NCBI RefSeq assembly: GCF_038066715.1
Contig: NZ_JBBUKT010000007.1
Coordinates: 309,826 to 373,825, forward strand
Length of the DNA: 64,000 bases
Origin: Luteolibacter sp. Y139
GTDB taxonomy: Bacteria > Verrucomicrobiota > Verrucomicrobiia > Verrucomicrobiales > Akkermansiaceae
Direction: 5' to 3'
The notes under the pieces are model-generated. The model was not told the origin of the DNA. It made no database searches and saw only the letters and a program-made list of their open reading frames with translations. Of the stretch, positions 34,612-45,500 are shown in pieces (the stretch's first letter is position 1; the number at the start of each line of letters is the position of its first letter). A program made the translations under genes and the position numbers.

Positions 34612-35088
34612 ATGGAGCTACTCGTCATCCGCCACGCGAAAGCTGAAGACCACGGGCATCCCGGAGGGGACGGCGCGCGTGCGCTGGTGACGAAGGGCTT
34701 CGAGCAATCGGCCAAGCTGGGCCGGTTGCTCAAGCGAGTGGACCGGCGGCCGGACGTGGTGCTGACGAGTCCGCTGGTGCGTGCGCGTCAGACGGCGGAG
34801 ACGCTGTGCGAGGCGGCGGAGATGCCGGGGCCGGTGGTGCAGGGGTGGCTGGCTTGTGGGATGGATCCGGAGGCGGCGATCCGTGAGCTGGTGGCTTTCA
34901 GTGATTTCGAGCGGGTGGCGATCGTCGGGCACGAGCCGGATTTGTCATCACTGATCGAGTGGCTGCTGGGCTGCAGTGGCAGCTCGGTGGAGGTGAAGAA
35001 GGCTTCGATTACGGGGCTGCTGGTTCATCCGCCGGCGTGGCATGCGCGGCTGCTGTTCCATATTCCGCCGTCGATGATCGGGGAGTGA
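34612..35088 (+). CDS. sixA: SixA-like phosphohistidine phosphatase
   Basis: A 158-residue histidine-phosphatase-fold protein. The catalytic RH motif is RHAKAEDHG (7-15), with H8 as the phosphate acceptor. LTSPLVRARQTAETLCEA (about 50-67) follows, and the second histidine is in VGHEPDLSSLIEWL (about 104-117). SixA dephosphorylates histidine-containing phosphotransfer or PTS proteins; the closest two-component pair here is at 29-32 kb but no phosphotransfer domain is seen. It sits 11 bases after fabG on the same strand and is probably cotranscribed. Confidence 0.9.
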   Translation: MELLVIRHAKAEDHGHPGGDGARALVTKGFEQSAKLGRLLKRVDRRPDVVLTSPLVRARQTAETLCEAAEMPGPVVQGWLACGMDPEAAIRELVAFSDFERVAIVGHEPDLSSLIEWLLGCSGSSVEVKKASITGLLVHPPAWHARLLFHIPPSMIGE

Positions 35089-35106
35089 AGTGCTCCACGC
35101 GGAGAC

Positions 35107-35898
35107 TCACTTTTTCTTCGAGACGACTTCGGCAACGGAGGCGGCGTCCTGGCCACCGGCTTCAAGGAATTTGTCGCCATCCATTTGGGGCTCGAACCAG
35201 ACAGTCATGACGCCGACGACCCAGCCGTTCTTGTCGAGTATCGGCGCTCCGCTGAAGCCACGGATATCGACGGGTGTTTCCAAGCGATAGCGGAACCAAT
35301 CGGGAGCTGCCCGGTGGGTGACCTTGGCACGATAGACGTTTTGCATGCGGTCGGTTTCGGAGTAGGGCACGCCCACGAGAAAGACTTCTTCGCCCACTGA
35401 GACGGGAGTGGGGCGGAGCGTGAGTGGGGCTGCTGGAAGAGGCTTCGAATTGTTTTTGATTTCCAGAAGCAGCCAATCCGATGCCTTGCCGGATGGTGGC
35501 GCGATCCCGTGAGCTGCGATGGTCATAAAGTCCTGCGGCTTGGTGCGGGGATACATCACCCATGAGTCCAAGACGGAGTCTAGACGATCCGGGGAAATGG
35601 TAGGAGTGACGCCGCCATTCGGGCCGAGGAGGTGGCGGGCGGTGGCAGCGATTGTCCGGTCGCCGGAGGCTCGAAGGAGAAAGGAGCTGGCGCCCTGCAA
35701 CGCGGAGTGGCCCTTGAATTTGGCGGAATTGGTCAGGACCAATTGCGGCCATTGGCTGGTGGGAAGGGTGGCCCAGGCTTCGGGGACGGCGTTCGATTTG
35801 AGTGGAGCGGGGGGAGGCACTTTGGATTCAGGCCTCCGGCATCCGGTTGCCAAAAGGACTCCCACGGAGATCAGGATGAAGGTGTGGACGGGACGCAT
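35107..35898 (-). CDS. Trypsin-like serine protease lipoprotein
   Basis: A 263-residue protein. The lipobox LLATGC with C20 marks it as lipid-anchored. The chymotrypsin-fold triad can be placed at H89 (ATARHLLG), D141 (SDWLLLEI) and S216 (GFSGAPIL), with SxGAPI the substrate-site turn and GWVVGVM following. No PDZ domain is present, unlike DegP/HtrA. Start ATG 35896-35898 places the lipobox in the usual position; a longer frame adds 47 residues. It is convergent with sixA and divergent from the GH127 gene. Confidence 0.85.
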   Translation of the reverse strand: MRPVHTFILISVGVLLATGCRRPESKVPPPAPLKSNAVPEAWATLPTSQWPQLVLTNSAKFKGHSALQGASSFLLRASGDRTIAATARHLLGPNGGVTPTISPDRLDSVLDSWVMYPRTKPQDFMTIAAHGIAPPSGKASDWLLLEIKNNSKPLPAAPLTLRPTPVSVGEEVFLVGVPYSETDRMQNVYRAKVTHRAAPDWFRYRLETPVDIRGFSGAPILDKNGWVVGVMTVWFEPQMDGDKFLEAGGQDAASVAEVVSKKK

Positions 35899-36048
35899 GA
35901 TGAACAGACTCCAAGGTTTGTGGCGCGTCGTGGAAGGGCAAGCTTCCGAATATGAAATTCCCGGAAGGCGGTGCGGATGTCGGGTTTTCGCTTCCGGCGG
36001 CGCATTGGGCGGGTAGGAGTAGATTCCTCCCGAACCCAATCCGGTCGC

Positions 36049-38532
36049 ATGCTCATTGTTCGCTCAAGTCTTCGCCGCGCTTCCCTCGCTATCATTGCCA
36101 GTTCCGGGTGCATCGTTTCGCACGCGGAGGAAGCCAGTCTTCAAGAAATCGCCTTCGATCAGGTGAAGCTGACGGACGAGTTTTGGTCGCCGAGGTTGGA
36201 GCGGCAGCGGACGGTGCTGGTGCCGTTTGCTTTTTCGAAGACGGAGGAGGCGGTGGCGCATTTGCAGGCGGCGGCTGACGTGCTGGCTGGGAAGCCGCAA
36301 GCGAATCCGCCCAAGCCCCAACGCTACATTACCTCCGATCTCTACAAGGTGATGGAGGGTGCGGCTTACTTGCTGAAATCGCATCGTGATCCGGAGATCG
36401 AGGCGCGGATGGATCGGATCACGGATGTAATCGCGGCGTCGCAGAAGCCGGATGGTTACATTTTCCCGCCGCATGTGATCGGCAACGCCGGACCTCGTGA
36501 TGAAACGGGTGACAAGCCTTACAGCTACGAGGTGCATAGCCACGAAACCTACAACGTGGGGCACCTCTATGAGGCGGCGGTGGCGTATTACAAGGCGACG
36601 GGGAAGCGGAAGCTGTTAGACGTGGCGGAGAAGAATGCGCGGCACATCAATCACGTGTTCTTTGAAGGTGATCCTGCTTACAACGGCGGAAAGCCGGTGA
36701 ACCAAGCGCCGGGGCACGAGGAGATCGAGCTGGCGCTGGTGAAGATGCACGAGGCAACGGGGGATCCGCTTTACCTGACGATGGCACGCCGTTTCCTCGA
36801 GATCCGCGGTGTGACTTACGTGCCGCATGGTGAGGGGATCATGGCTCCGAGCTATGCGCAGCAGCAGGCACCGGTGCTGAAGCAGGATGCGCCGGTGGGG
36901 CATGCGGTGCGCGCGACGTACCTGTATAGCGCGATGGCGGATGTGGGGCGCCTGGAGCGTGACCCGCAGTATGGGGAGGCCTTGGACAAGATCTGGGGGA
37001 ACATGGTGAACAAGCTGATGCACATCACGGGTGGGCTGGGTGCGATCCATGGGATCGAGGGCTTCGGGCCAGACTACGAGCTGCCGAATGCGGATGCCTA
37101 CAACGAGACGTGTGCTGCGGTGGGCAATGTGTTCTTCAGCTATCGCTTGTTCCTGAACCAGCGGGATTCGCGCTATCTGGATGTGGCGGAGGTGGCGCTT
37201 TACAACAACGTGCTGGCCGGGGTGAACCTGGAGGGGAATCGCTTCTTTTACGTCAATCCGCTGGAGAGTGACGGGCATCGTCCTTTCAACCAAGGCACTG
37301 CGGGGAGGGCGGAGTGGTTTCACACGGCGTGCTGTCCGACGAACCTTGCGAGGTTGCTGCCGCAGGTGGCGGGGATGATTTATTCTGCGGACGAGAAGGA
37401 TCTGTATGTGGGGCTCTATGCGGGCAGCGAGACGCAGGTGGATCTGGCGGGGACGAAGGTGAAGGTGGCGCAGAAGACCGGGTATCCTTTCAGTGGGAAG
37501 GTGGAGCTATCGCTCGATCCGGAGACTCCGGCGGAGTTTGCGTTGCGGCTTCGCGTGCCGACGTGGACGGGTGATCGGTTTGTGCCGGGGAATCTTTATC
37601 GGTTTCTTGATGGGGCGACTTCGTCTCCGATTGCGGTGACGGTGAATGGAAAGGCGGAGGCGGCGACGATGGAGAAGGGGTTCGCGGTGATTCGCCGGAA
37701 GTGGAACGCGGGTGACAAGGTGAGCTTGGAGTTGTCGATGCCGGTGCGCTTTGCGGGATGCGATCCACGGGTGAGAGCGGATGTCGACCGGATTGCGGTG
37801 ACGCGTGGGCCTCTGGTCTATTGCGCGGAGCAGGCGGACAATCCGGGCGGGGTGCTGAATGAGTTCCTTGCGAGTCCACCGGCGGTTTCGGAGGTCAAGG
37901 TTGGCGATCAGGACATCGCGGGCTTGGCCAAGGTGAAGACCATCTCGTTGCCGGGGCAGGCGCTGGTGGATGGCAAGGCGGCTGCGGCGGAGCTGAAGCT
38001 GATTCCTTACTATGCCTGGAACAACCGCGGTGCCGGGCAGATGGAGGTCTGGCTGCCGCGGAAGCAGGCGATGACGATTCCGCGGGCTGAGGATTCGCCC
38101 TTCAAGGCGGTGCGGGCTTCGCACACCTGGCAGAGGGATCTGGCGGAAGCGGTGGGGGACTTGCGTTCTCCGGCGGATTCGAAGGATGAGGGGATTCCGC
38201 GGTGGACGAGTTGGCCGGAGAAAGGAAAGGCGCAGTGGGTGGAGGTGGATCTCAAGAAGCCGGGCAAGCTCCGGTCGGTGGCGCCGTATTGGTATGATGA
38301 TGGCGGTGGTGTGCAGTTGCCGGTTTCGTGGGAGGTCGAAACGCGTAGCGGTGGCGAGTGGTTACCGCTGAAGCTCTACAACACGGATGCTTACCAGCAG
38401 GCGAAGGATCAGTTCAACGTGGTGCACCCGGCGAGCCCGATCCCAGTGGATGCGATCCGGGTGAAGATGGCTCCGAAGGCTGATGCGTGCGTGGGGATCT
38501 TGGAGCTGCGAGTGGAGATGGAAGGGCCGTAG
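36049..38532 (+). CDS. GH127 beta-L-arabinofuranosidase-like enzyme (DUF1680)
   Basis: An 827-residue exported enzyme. A signal-like N-terminus (VRSSLRRASLAIIASSGCIVSHA) is followed by the alpha/alpha barrel. The zinc/thiolate active-site residues of GH127 are visible: E353 and C355 (YNETCAAVG), and adjacent C428 and C429 (HTACCPTNLARLL). GH127 enzymes cleave beta-L-arabinofuranosides, such as hydroxyproline-linked arabinan. The C-terminal part (from about 690) adds beta-sandwich domains, one discoidin-like (GKLRSVAPYWYDDGGGVQLP). It opens the carbohydrate-degradation island. Confidence 0.9.
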   Translation: MLIVRSSLRRASLAIIASSGCIVSHAEEASLQEIAFDQVKLTDEFWSPRLERQRTVLVPFAFSKTEEAVAHLQAAADVLAGKPQANPPKPQRYITSDLYKVMEGAAYLLKSHRDPEIEARMDRITDVIAASQKPDGYIFPPHVIGNAGPRDETGDKPYSYEVHSHETYNVGHLYEAAVAYYKATGKRKLLDVAEKNARHINHVFFEGDPAYNGGKPVNQAPGHEEIELALVKMHEATGDPLYLTMARRFLEIRGVTYVPHGEGIMAPSYAQQQAPVLKQDAPVGHAVRATYLYSAMADVGRLERDPQYGEALDKIWGNMVNKLMHITGGLGAIHGIEGFGPDYELPNADAYNETCAAVGNVFFSYRLFLNQRDSRYLDVAEVALYNNVLAGVNLEGNRFFYVNPLESDGHRPFNQGTAGRAEWFHTACCPTNLARLLPQVAGMIYSADEKDLYVGLYAGSETQVDLAGTKVKVAQKTGYPFSGKVELSLDPETPAEFALRLRVPTWTGDRFVPGNLYRFLDGATSSPIAVTVNGKAEAATMEKGFAVIRRKWNAGDKVSLELSMPVRFAGCDPRVRADVDRIAVTRGPLVYCAEQADNPGGVLNEFLASPPAVSEVKVGDQDIAGLAKVKTISLPGQALVDGKAAAAELKLIPYYAWNNRGAGQMEVWLPRKQAMTIPRAEDSPFKAVRASHTWQRDLAEAVGDLRSPADSKDEGIPRWTSWPEKGKAQWVEVDLKKPGKLRSVAPYWYDDGGGVQLPVSWEVETRSGGEWLPLKLYNTDAYQQAKDQFNVVHPASPIPVDAIRVKMAPKADACVGILELRVEMEGP

Positions 38533-38693
38533 GGGCAGATCGGTGGATTTTTCCGGGATTTTATATATCGAACGCGTTTCTAATTTCGCTTGAGTTTTCG
38601 GGGAGTTGGCTTTGATTCGCCAGCGTCCTGCCTCCCGCTGCCACATTGCCCAAGTGTGGAGGGAACTGAACCCCGGCAGGGAGCGCAAAACCC

Positions 38694-41600
38694 ATGCTCG
38701 CGATTTCCCCGAAGGCCGGTGTGGCCGGCCTTTGCCCACGTGTCGGTTATTGGCCTTTTGTTGCCGCGATGGCGTTGTCCGGTTTGACGCCGGTGCAGGC
38801 GCTGACGTGGCACTTCGGCTACGTCTACAATGACGACCAGGCGAAGAAGGATCAGATCACGGCGGTGATGAACGAGGCGGTGGCGGTTTACAACGCGTCC
38901 ACGAATTTCAACGTCGATATTAATGTCGCCTACCACCCGGGCGTGCCGACGGCGGAGTCGAACTACAACGGCGAGCTGAAATTCGGGGGCTCGATCAGCA
39001 CGCAGGTGGCGATTCACGAAATCGCGCACTATCTGGGCAGCGGGACGACCAACGAGTGGAACGATCGCTTCGGCGGCGACAATGTGTGGGACGGCGCGAT
39101 GCTGAAGCACTTCGTGAAGCAGTACGACGGGCCGGGCGCGGAGATCTATCAGTCGGGCGTTCACTACTACCCGTATGGCTTCAATTACGGCAATGAGGAT
39201 AGCCCGCAAGCGAGGCGGAGATTGCCGAGGCTGATCGAGGCGATGCGTTTCGATCTCGGCTTCATTTCCGATGGCGATGGCGACGGGATGTCGGACGAGT
39301 GGGAGAATTTCAAGATCGGCGGGATGTCCCAGACTGCCACCGGTGATGCCGATGGGGATGGGATCGCGAATCGCGATGAGTGGCTGACCGATGGTGATCC
39401 GCTGCGCTCAGCGCCGGTGCGGAATGGCCATACCTATCTGATCCGCTCGCGCCTCAGCCAGAAGCTGATGGAAGTGGCGGGCATGGGAGCCGGGGCGAAT
39501 GTCCGCCAGAATGCGCCCGATGGCTCGGACTTCCAGAAATGGACGGCCACGCACGTGGGCGGCGGCTATTGGAAATTCCTCAACGTCGCCAGTGGCAAGG
39601 CGCTTGAGACCGGCGGTCTGTCCAATGATCCCGGGGCCAACATCATGGTGTGGGATGATCTGGGGCACGACTACCAGCAGTGGCGCGTGGTGCCGGAGGG
39701 CGCGGCGAATTGGAAGATCATCAACAAGGGCAGCCGCAACAAGGTGGTGGATGTCGAAGGTGGCCCGAATGCCCTGGGCAATCTCGTGAACATCTCGCAA
39801 TACAACGATGACATCGGGGCGAACAACCAGGCGTGGTCCTTTGAAGACATCACCGCGGGCGAGCCGACCGGTGCGCTGCTGCAGGCGCTCTACAAGCTCG
39901 ACGGCAGTGTGCGCGACGCGAGCAGCAATGAGCTCCACGGGACTGCCAGCAACGTGAGCTATGGCGCGGGTCGTGTGGATGTGCAGGCTGCTGTTTTCAA
40001 TGGCACCAACAGCTCGGTGCAGATCCCGGCGGCGGTGGACATGACCTTCAGTATCGCCTTTTGGGTGAAGACGACGGCCACCGCTGGCACCGGGCAGTGG
40101 TATAGCGGCATGGGATTGGTGGACGGCGAAGTGGCAGGAGTGGCGACGGACTTCGGGCTCGCGCTGGTGGGAAACAAGATCGGCTTTGGCGTGGGGAATA
40201 CCGACCTCACCATTACCAGCAACAACGCGGTGAACGATGGTCAGTGGCATCATGTGGTGGCCACGCGTGACGGGACCACCGGCGCGATGCGGATCAACGT
40301 GGACGGAGTGCTACGCGCTACGGGCACCGGGCCAACGGGGCCGCGGCTTGCCACCGGCTCGCTGCGGCTTGGCAGCATCGGCGGAGTGGGCGGCTTCTTT
40401 AATGGCAGTCTGGATGAGGTGCGGCTCTACAGGGGCATCCTGTCGGCGACCGAGATCTCGCGTCTGGCCAATGTCAGCCGCACGCAGGTGGCTGGCTATG
40501 GATTCGAGAATCAGGTGCAGGATAGCAGCCAGCACGGGCATCATGGAACTGCGAGCGGGATCACCTATGTGGCGGGGAAGACCGGCACGAGTGCGGCGCA
40601 ATTCGATGGCACGGGCAGCTTCGTGAAGATCCCTGCGGCACCTGTGACGGATTTCAGCGTGGCCTATTGGGTGAAGACCACGGCGACCGGTGGCACCGGG
40701 CAGTGGTGGGCGGGCAAGTCGATGGTGGATGCTGAAATGCCTGGTGCGGCGAACGACTGGGGCATTTCCCTGGTGGGTAACAAGGCGGGATTCGGGATGG
40801 GGAATCCCGATCAAACGATCCTTTCTACCACCGCGATCAACGATGGGACCTGGCATCACATCACCGCCACTCGCACGAATGCGGGAGCGATGAAGTTGTA
40901 TGTGGATGGAGTGCTGCAGGCTTCCGGTGCGGGTCCGGCGGCTGCGCGCACGGCGGCGGGTTTCCTGCGGGTTGGCAGCTCTCCCTTTGGCGGCGTGTTT
41001 TTCGCCGGCACGATCGATGACCTGAAGATCTACAACTATGCGGTCGACGCAGGGCAAGCGGCGGCGCTGGCTTCACCGCTGCCTGCGCCGTGGGCGAGCC
41101 AGGACATCGGGGCACCGGGCAGTGATGGCTACGCTGGCTTTGATGGATCGACGTATTCGGTGGCTGGAGCGGGGAGCGGGATTGTTGGCACGAGCGATCA
41201 GTTTCATTTCCTATCATCGTCGCAGACGGGCGACCGGGTGCTGGTCACTCGCTTGCTGACGGGAGCCGTGAATCATGATGGCACGACATCGGCCGATGCG
41301 AAGGCGGGGCTGATGTTCCGCTCTTCCGCGGCGGCGAATGCGTCCTTCGTGGCGCTGGTGCACACGCAGACGAAGGGGCTGCAATTCCTGCATCGGGATG
41401 CGAGTGGCGGGGCGATCACGCAGACCGGTGTGGATGTCGCGCAGGGTGCTGCTTGTTGGCTGAGGCTGGCTCGTGCGGGGAATACGTTTGCCGCGTCGTA
41501 TGCGACGACTCCGGGGGCTCCGACGGATGGCGATTGGGTGCCGCTCGGTTCTCATGTCGCGGTGTTGGGCGCTACTGTTCCCGGTGGATTGGCCGTGAGT

Positions 41601-42347
41601 TCGCAGACGCCGGCGAAGATCGCGACTGCTACCTTTGCCTCGCTTTCCTCAACGCTGAACGCGCCTCCGACCTTGTCGGTGGTGTCTGACCAAACGATTG
41701 CTGAAAATACTTCGACGGCGGTCCTTCCGGTGACGGTGGGAGATGTGGAGAGTTCCGCGGCTTCGCTGGTGTTCGGTGCAAGTTCCTCCAACGCGACGCT
41801 CGTTCCTCCGTCGGGCATCGTGGCGGGAGGCAGCGGTGCGAACAGAACGGTGACTATTACTCCGGCGGGGAACCAATCGGGCAGTGCCGTGATTACGATC
41901 TCGGTGAGCGATGGAGGACTGCCGGTGACGCGCAGCTTCACGCTCACGGTGACGACCACGCCGGGTGGAGGGTGGCGCCAGCAGCACTTCGGGAGCACCT
42001 TGAACAGCGGGAATGCCGCGGATGCAGCTGATCCGGATGGGGACGGGATCGAGAATCTGTTAGAGCGGGCTTTCTCGCTGAATCCGGTGGTGGCCGGCGA
42101 CCGGACGAAGTTGCCTGCCTTCACGAGGGAGGGTGCCTTCCTGGTGCTGAGCTACACGAAAAGCGTCGCGGCATCCGACCTTACATTTCAGGTGAAGTGG
42201 AGCAATGATCTGGCCAGCTGGTCGACCGACGGGGTGACGGACTCGCTGATTTCATCCGACGGGGCGACCGAGTTCCGGGCGGGGCGGGTGCCGGCGGCTC
42301 AGGTCGATCCGAAGCGATCCTTCCTGCGGCTGATGGTGACGCCGTGA
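38694..42347 (+). CDS. Large secreted modular protein: metallopeptidase-like, RICIN, LamG
   Basis: 1217 residues with a signal peptide ending VQA (about 36). The N-terminal domain has HEIAHYLG (108-115), a zinc HExxHxxG signature, but a third His at the metzincin position is missing (GTTNEW follows), so activity is uncertain. Then come Ca-binding DxDGDGxxDEWE repeats (about 197-235) and a RICIN/beta-trefoil domain (about 240-390, QxW repeats). Two LamG domains follow (about 397-585 and 595-770; each with AFWVKTTAT / AYWVKTTAT) and a DUF1349-like or lectin-like domain. A cadherin-like stretch leads to a C-terminal module (ADAADPDGDGIENLLERAF). No neighbouring maturation gene is seen. Confidence 0.8.
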   Translation: MLAISPKAGVAGLCPRVGYWPFVAAMALSGLTPVQALTWHFGYVYNDDQAKKDQITAVMNEAVAVYNASTNFNVDINVAYHPGVPTAESNYNGELKFGGSISTQVAIHEIAHYLGSGTTNEWNDRFGGDNVWDGAMLKHFVKQYDGPGAEIYQSGVHYYPYGFNYGNEDSPQARRRLPRLIEAMRFDLGFISDGDGDGMSDEWENFKIGGMSQTATGDADGDGIANRDEWLTDGDPLRSAPVRNGHTYLIRSRLSQKLMEVAGMGAGANVRQNAPDGSDFQKWTATHVGGGYWKFLNVASGKALETGGLSNDPGANIMVWDDLGHDYQQWRVVPEGAANWKIINKGSRNKVVDVEGGPNALGNLVNISQYNDDIGANNQAWSFEDITAGEPTGALLQALYKLDGSVRDASSNELHGTASNVSYGAGRVDVQAAVFNGTNSSVQIPAAVDMTFSIAFWVKTTATAGTGQWYSGMGLVDGEVAGVATDFGLALVGNKIGFGVGNTDLTITSNNAVNDGQWHHVVATRDGTTGAMRINVDGVLRATGTGPTGPRLATGSLRLGSIGGVGGFFNGSLDEVRLYRGILSATEISRLANVSRTQVAGYGFENQVQDSSQHGHHGTASGITYVAGKTGTSAAQFDGTGSFVKIPAAPVTDFSVAYWVKTTATGGTGQWWAGKSMVDAEMPGAANDWGISLVGNKAGFGMGNPDQTILSTTAINDGTWHHITATRTNAGAMKLYVDGVLQASGAGPAAARTAAGFLRVGSSPFGGVFFAGTIDDLKIYNYAVDAGQAAALASPLPAPWASQDIGAPGSDGYAGFDGSTYSVAGAGSGIVGTSDQFHFLSSSQTGDRVLVTRLLTGAVNHDGTTSADAKAGLMFRSSAAANASFVALVHTQTKGLQFLHRDASGGAITQTGVDVAQGAACWLRLARAGNTFAASYATTPGAPTDGDWVPLGSHVAVLGATVPGGLAVSSQTPAKIATATFASLSSTLNAPPTLSVVSDQTIAENTSTAVLPVTVGDVESSAASLVFGASSSNATLVPPSGIVAGGSGANRTVTITPAGNQSGSAVITISVSDGGLPVTRSFTLTVTTTPGGGWRQQHFGSTLNSGNAADAADPDGDGIENLLERAFSLNPVVAGDRTKLPAFTREGAFLVLSYTKSVAASDLTFQVKWSNDLASWSTDGVTDSLISSDGATEFRAGRVPAAQVDPKRSFLRLMVTP

Positions 42348-42380
42348 TGGTCTCCTGCTAAGGAAGAACCGGTTGGTAGG

Positions 42381-42461
42381 AACCTGTGGGAATCCCTAGG
42401 TATCCAAACTCATTGTCATTGGGTAAGGGTAATTACTGGCGGAAAAAACCCGTGGGAATTC
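42381..42461. promoter_or_regulatory. Direct repeat upstream of the esterase gene
   Basis: AACCTGTGGGAATCC (42381) and AACCCGTGGGAATTC (42447) differ at two of 15 positions and stand 66 bases apart, 57 bases before the esterase start. The same AACCCGTGG core recurs in an inverted pair upstream of the GH13 gene. A shared operator is possible; no footprint evidence exists. Confidence 0.3.
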
Positions 42462-42517
42462 TGACAGGCCATTGTGGCCAGGAGGAGTAACCACCCGTCA
42501 AAAAAGCCCCAAACCCG

Positions 42518-45500
42518 ATGAAAGTGACGGATCTCGTCTTGAAAGGCAGGCTCGTGCTTGCGAGCAGTGCTCTTTTCCTCCCGGTCGGCGTGGCGTCGGC
42601 GGATGTGTTCACGAATGTGCCTGCGGCTGCCGGTTATCAGCTCGTGCACAGCCTGCCGGTCCCGGCGATCCAGGGTTCATTCAATACCACTGCGATCCCC
42701 TACGACGTGGACAACTCGTCGAATTGGGCGACGGGCAGCTTCAGTCGGGTGGCCTACTACCTGGAGCTTGCCGGCTCGACCGATCCGACGCGGCCGAATG
42801 GCTACGTCTTCGTTTCCTTTGACCGGCCCGCGGCACTGGCGAATGGCAAGCAGCTCGGCGTTCCCAGCAATGGACCGAATGGCACGCGGGTGGTGACGAA
42901 CACGACGGTCACCAACATGACGGTGATCTCCAACATCCCGGGCATCCAGAATGGCAACGGCCTGGCGGGTGGGAGGCTGGAGTTCTGGCCGAGCGGCTAC
43001 GCCCAGGGCGTGAATGGAGTTTTTGACTACGATGACAACGGCTTCAATGGCACCAGCGGCCATGGCTCGATGCAGATCCACAATGCCGCAGCGGCGCAGA
43101 CGCTGATCGGCTACAGCGATTGGGGTGGGAATACCCCGGGCACGCCCTCGGAGATCGGTGCAGGTCCCAACCAAGGCGCGGGGCAGCCTGACTGGACCTT
43201 TTCCGATAGCGGCACCACTTACACCACGCGCTTGCTGCAGGTGCTGGTGCTGCCCGCGACGAATCTGGTGCCGATCGTGAATCCCAGCTTCGAGACGGAT
43301 GCGATCGCGGGTGCGAATGCGCCGGTCTTCGAGGTGCGGACCACGGCGCCTACAGGCTGGGTGTACTCGGGCACGCCGGGGCAGGGCGTGATCGCGCCGG
43401 ATGCCGGTGAGCCGAATGCCTTCTACAATGGCCTGACCACCGGCTACGCGGGGTCCAAGGCGCATTTCAATGTGACGCAGGGAACCAGCGGAGTGCCGAC
43501 CGTCAGCCAGATTCTAACAAGCACGCTGCAGGCGAACACGACCTACACGCTTTCGCTCGCGCTCGGCAATCGTAGCAATGGGGATGCGTGGGGTGGGCAT
43601 CATGTCGCGCTCAAGACCACGTCCGGGGTTGTGGTGGGCGAATGGACGGGTGGGAATACTGAACTCACTCCGGACAACACCTTCGGGAGAAGCTCTCGCA
43701 AGTTCACGACGGGAGCGAATCCGCCGGGGCTGGGCCAGCCCTTGCAGATCGTGATCGAGCAGCCGCTGGCGGCCGGCGGCCGGTATCTTGATTTCGATGA
43801 TGTGGTCCTTACTGCTGATGCAGCGCCTGCAAGGCCGGTTGGCACGCCTGTCGATGTGATGATCGTGGCAGGCCAATCGAACGCACAGGGTTGGCAGGGC
43901 AACGTCAATGCGCTCAGCACGCCCAACCGGCGTTATGTGGATGCACCGAGTCCGAATGCCTTCATTTCCTACAAGCAGAATGCGTATGGGCAGCCGCTTT
44001 ATATCAGCGGCAGCATGGGCCAGCTCTCGCAGCTCGGCGCAGGATTCGCCGGACAGTGGGAAGGGTTCGGGCCGGAACTTTCGCTGGGGACGGATCTTGC
44101 CGGACGACTGTCCAACAAGGTGGCGGTGATCAAGTTCGCGTCCGGGGGGGCGGGCTTGAACGGCCAGTTCAAGAAGACCGCGAACGATCTCTATCCACTG
44201 CTGGTGGCGCAGGTGAACAGCGGCATGGCGGAGCTGACCGCGCAGGGCTTCACGCCCACCATCAAGGGCTTCTTCTGGTTGCAAGGCGAGACCGATTCCG
44301 CCAACACCGGCGATGCGCCGCTCTACGGCGCGAACATCACGCAATTCCTGAGCGACCTGCGCACTGACCTCAATGCTCCGGCGATGAAGGCGGTGCTCAC
44401 GGAGATCAATCCGAACATGCCCGCGCTCCAGACGCAGCCGACGGCCTCGGGTGTGGTGCTGGTGAACCAGGGGATGCAGACCCTGGCCACTGCCGATCCG
44501 CTGGTGGAATACGTCACGACCGCGGACATTACTTCCGGCTTCGGCGATACGATTCACTACGCGGCGGACCAGTTGGTTTCCATCGGCCAGCGCTGGGCAA
44601 ATGCTTATCAGTCACCGCCGGCGGCACCTGCGGGTGGGAATGTGTTCACGCGCGTGCCGGAAGCCTCGGCGGAAGGATATCAGGTGCTCTATGAGCTGAA
44701 TATCCCGCTCGATTCCGGCTATCGCGATGGCGTGGCACCCGCCTACAGCGTGGACAATAGCCTGACCGCCGCGCCCTTCGATCGCGTGGCGTATTACTTC
44801 GAGCTGACGAATGCCGATGGCACCTCGCGCTGGGTCTATGCCTCGATGGATGCCTTCACCACCGTGGCCAAGCAACTCGGCCTGCCGCACAATGTGCTGA
44901 ACCCGGTGAAGCACCAGCGGCTGGTGGAGAACATGAACGTGTATTCGAACGTGCAGGGCCTGGTGACCGGCACTTCGCTCGATGGTGGCTCGGTGGAAAT
45001 GTTCCCGAGCAATTACAACATGGGCCGCACCGGCTTCTATGCGGGCGATGGTGGGAATTACGATTGGGATGACAGCGGCGCAACCGCGACCGATGCGGGC
45101 TATGGCTCCTTCCAGGTTCACCATCCACTCTCGCAGCAGGTGCTCTTCGCCTACAATCACTGGGCTACCGCGGATGGTACGAATGACGATGTCGGCATCG
45201 GCAACCAGGCGACCGGCCAGCGCGACTACACCTTCGGTGCCACGGCTGCTGCCTATAACGCGCGGAAGCTGGTAATCCTCACCCGCCCGGCCAGTCATGT
45301 GACCTTCACGGCGATGCCGGGCAACCGCTCTCTGCAACCGCGGAACCTGACCACCAATCTCGCATCGGTATCGATCGCTGGCACCGAGCGCGAGGGCGGT
45401 TACAGCAATGTGGTGATGCGCCGCTATCGCGAAGGCGTATTCCAGAGCGAGTCGGTGCAGGCACTGGTCTACACGGCGGGTGCGGCTCCGTTCTCCTTCA

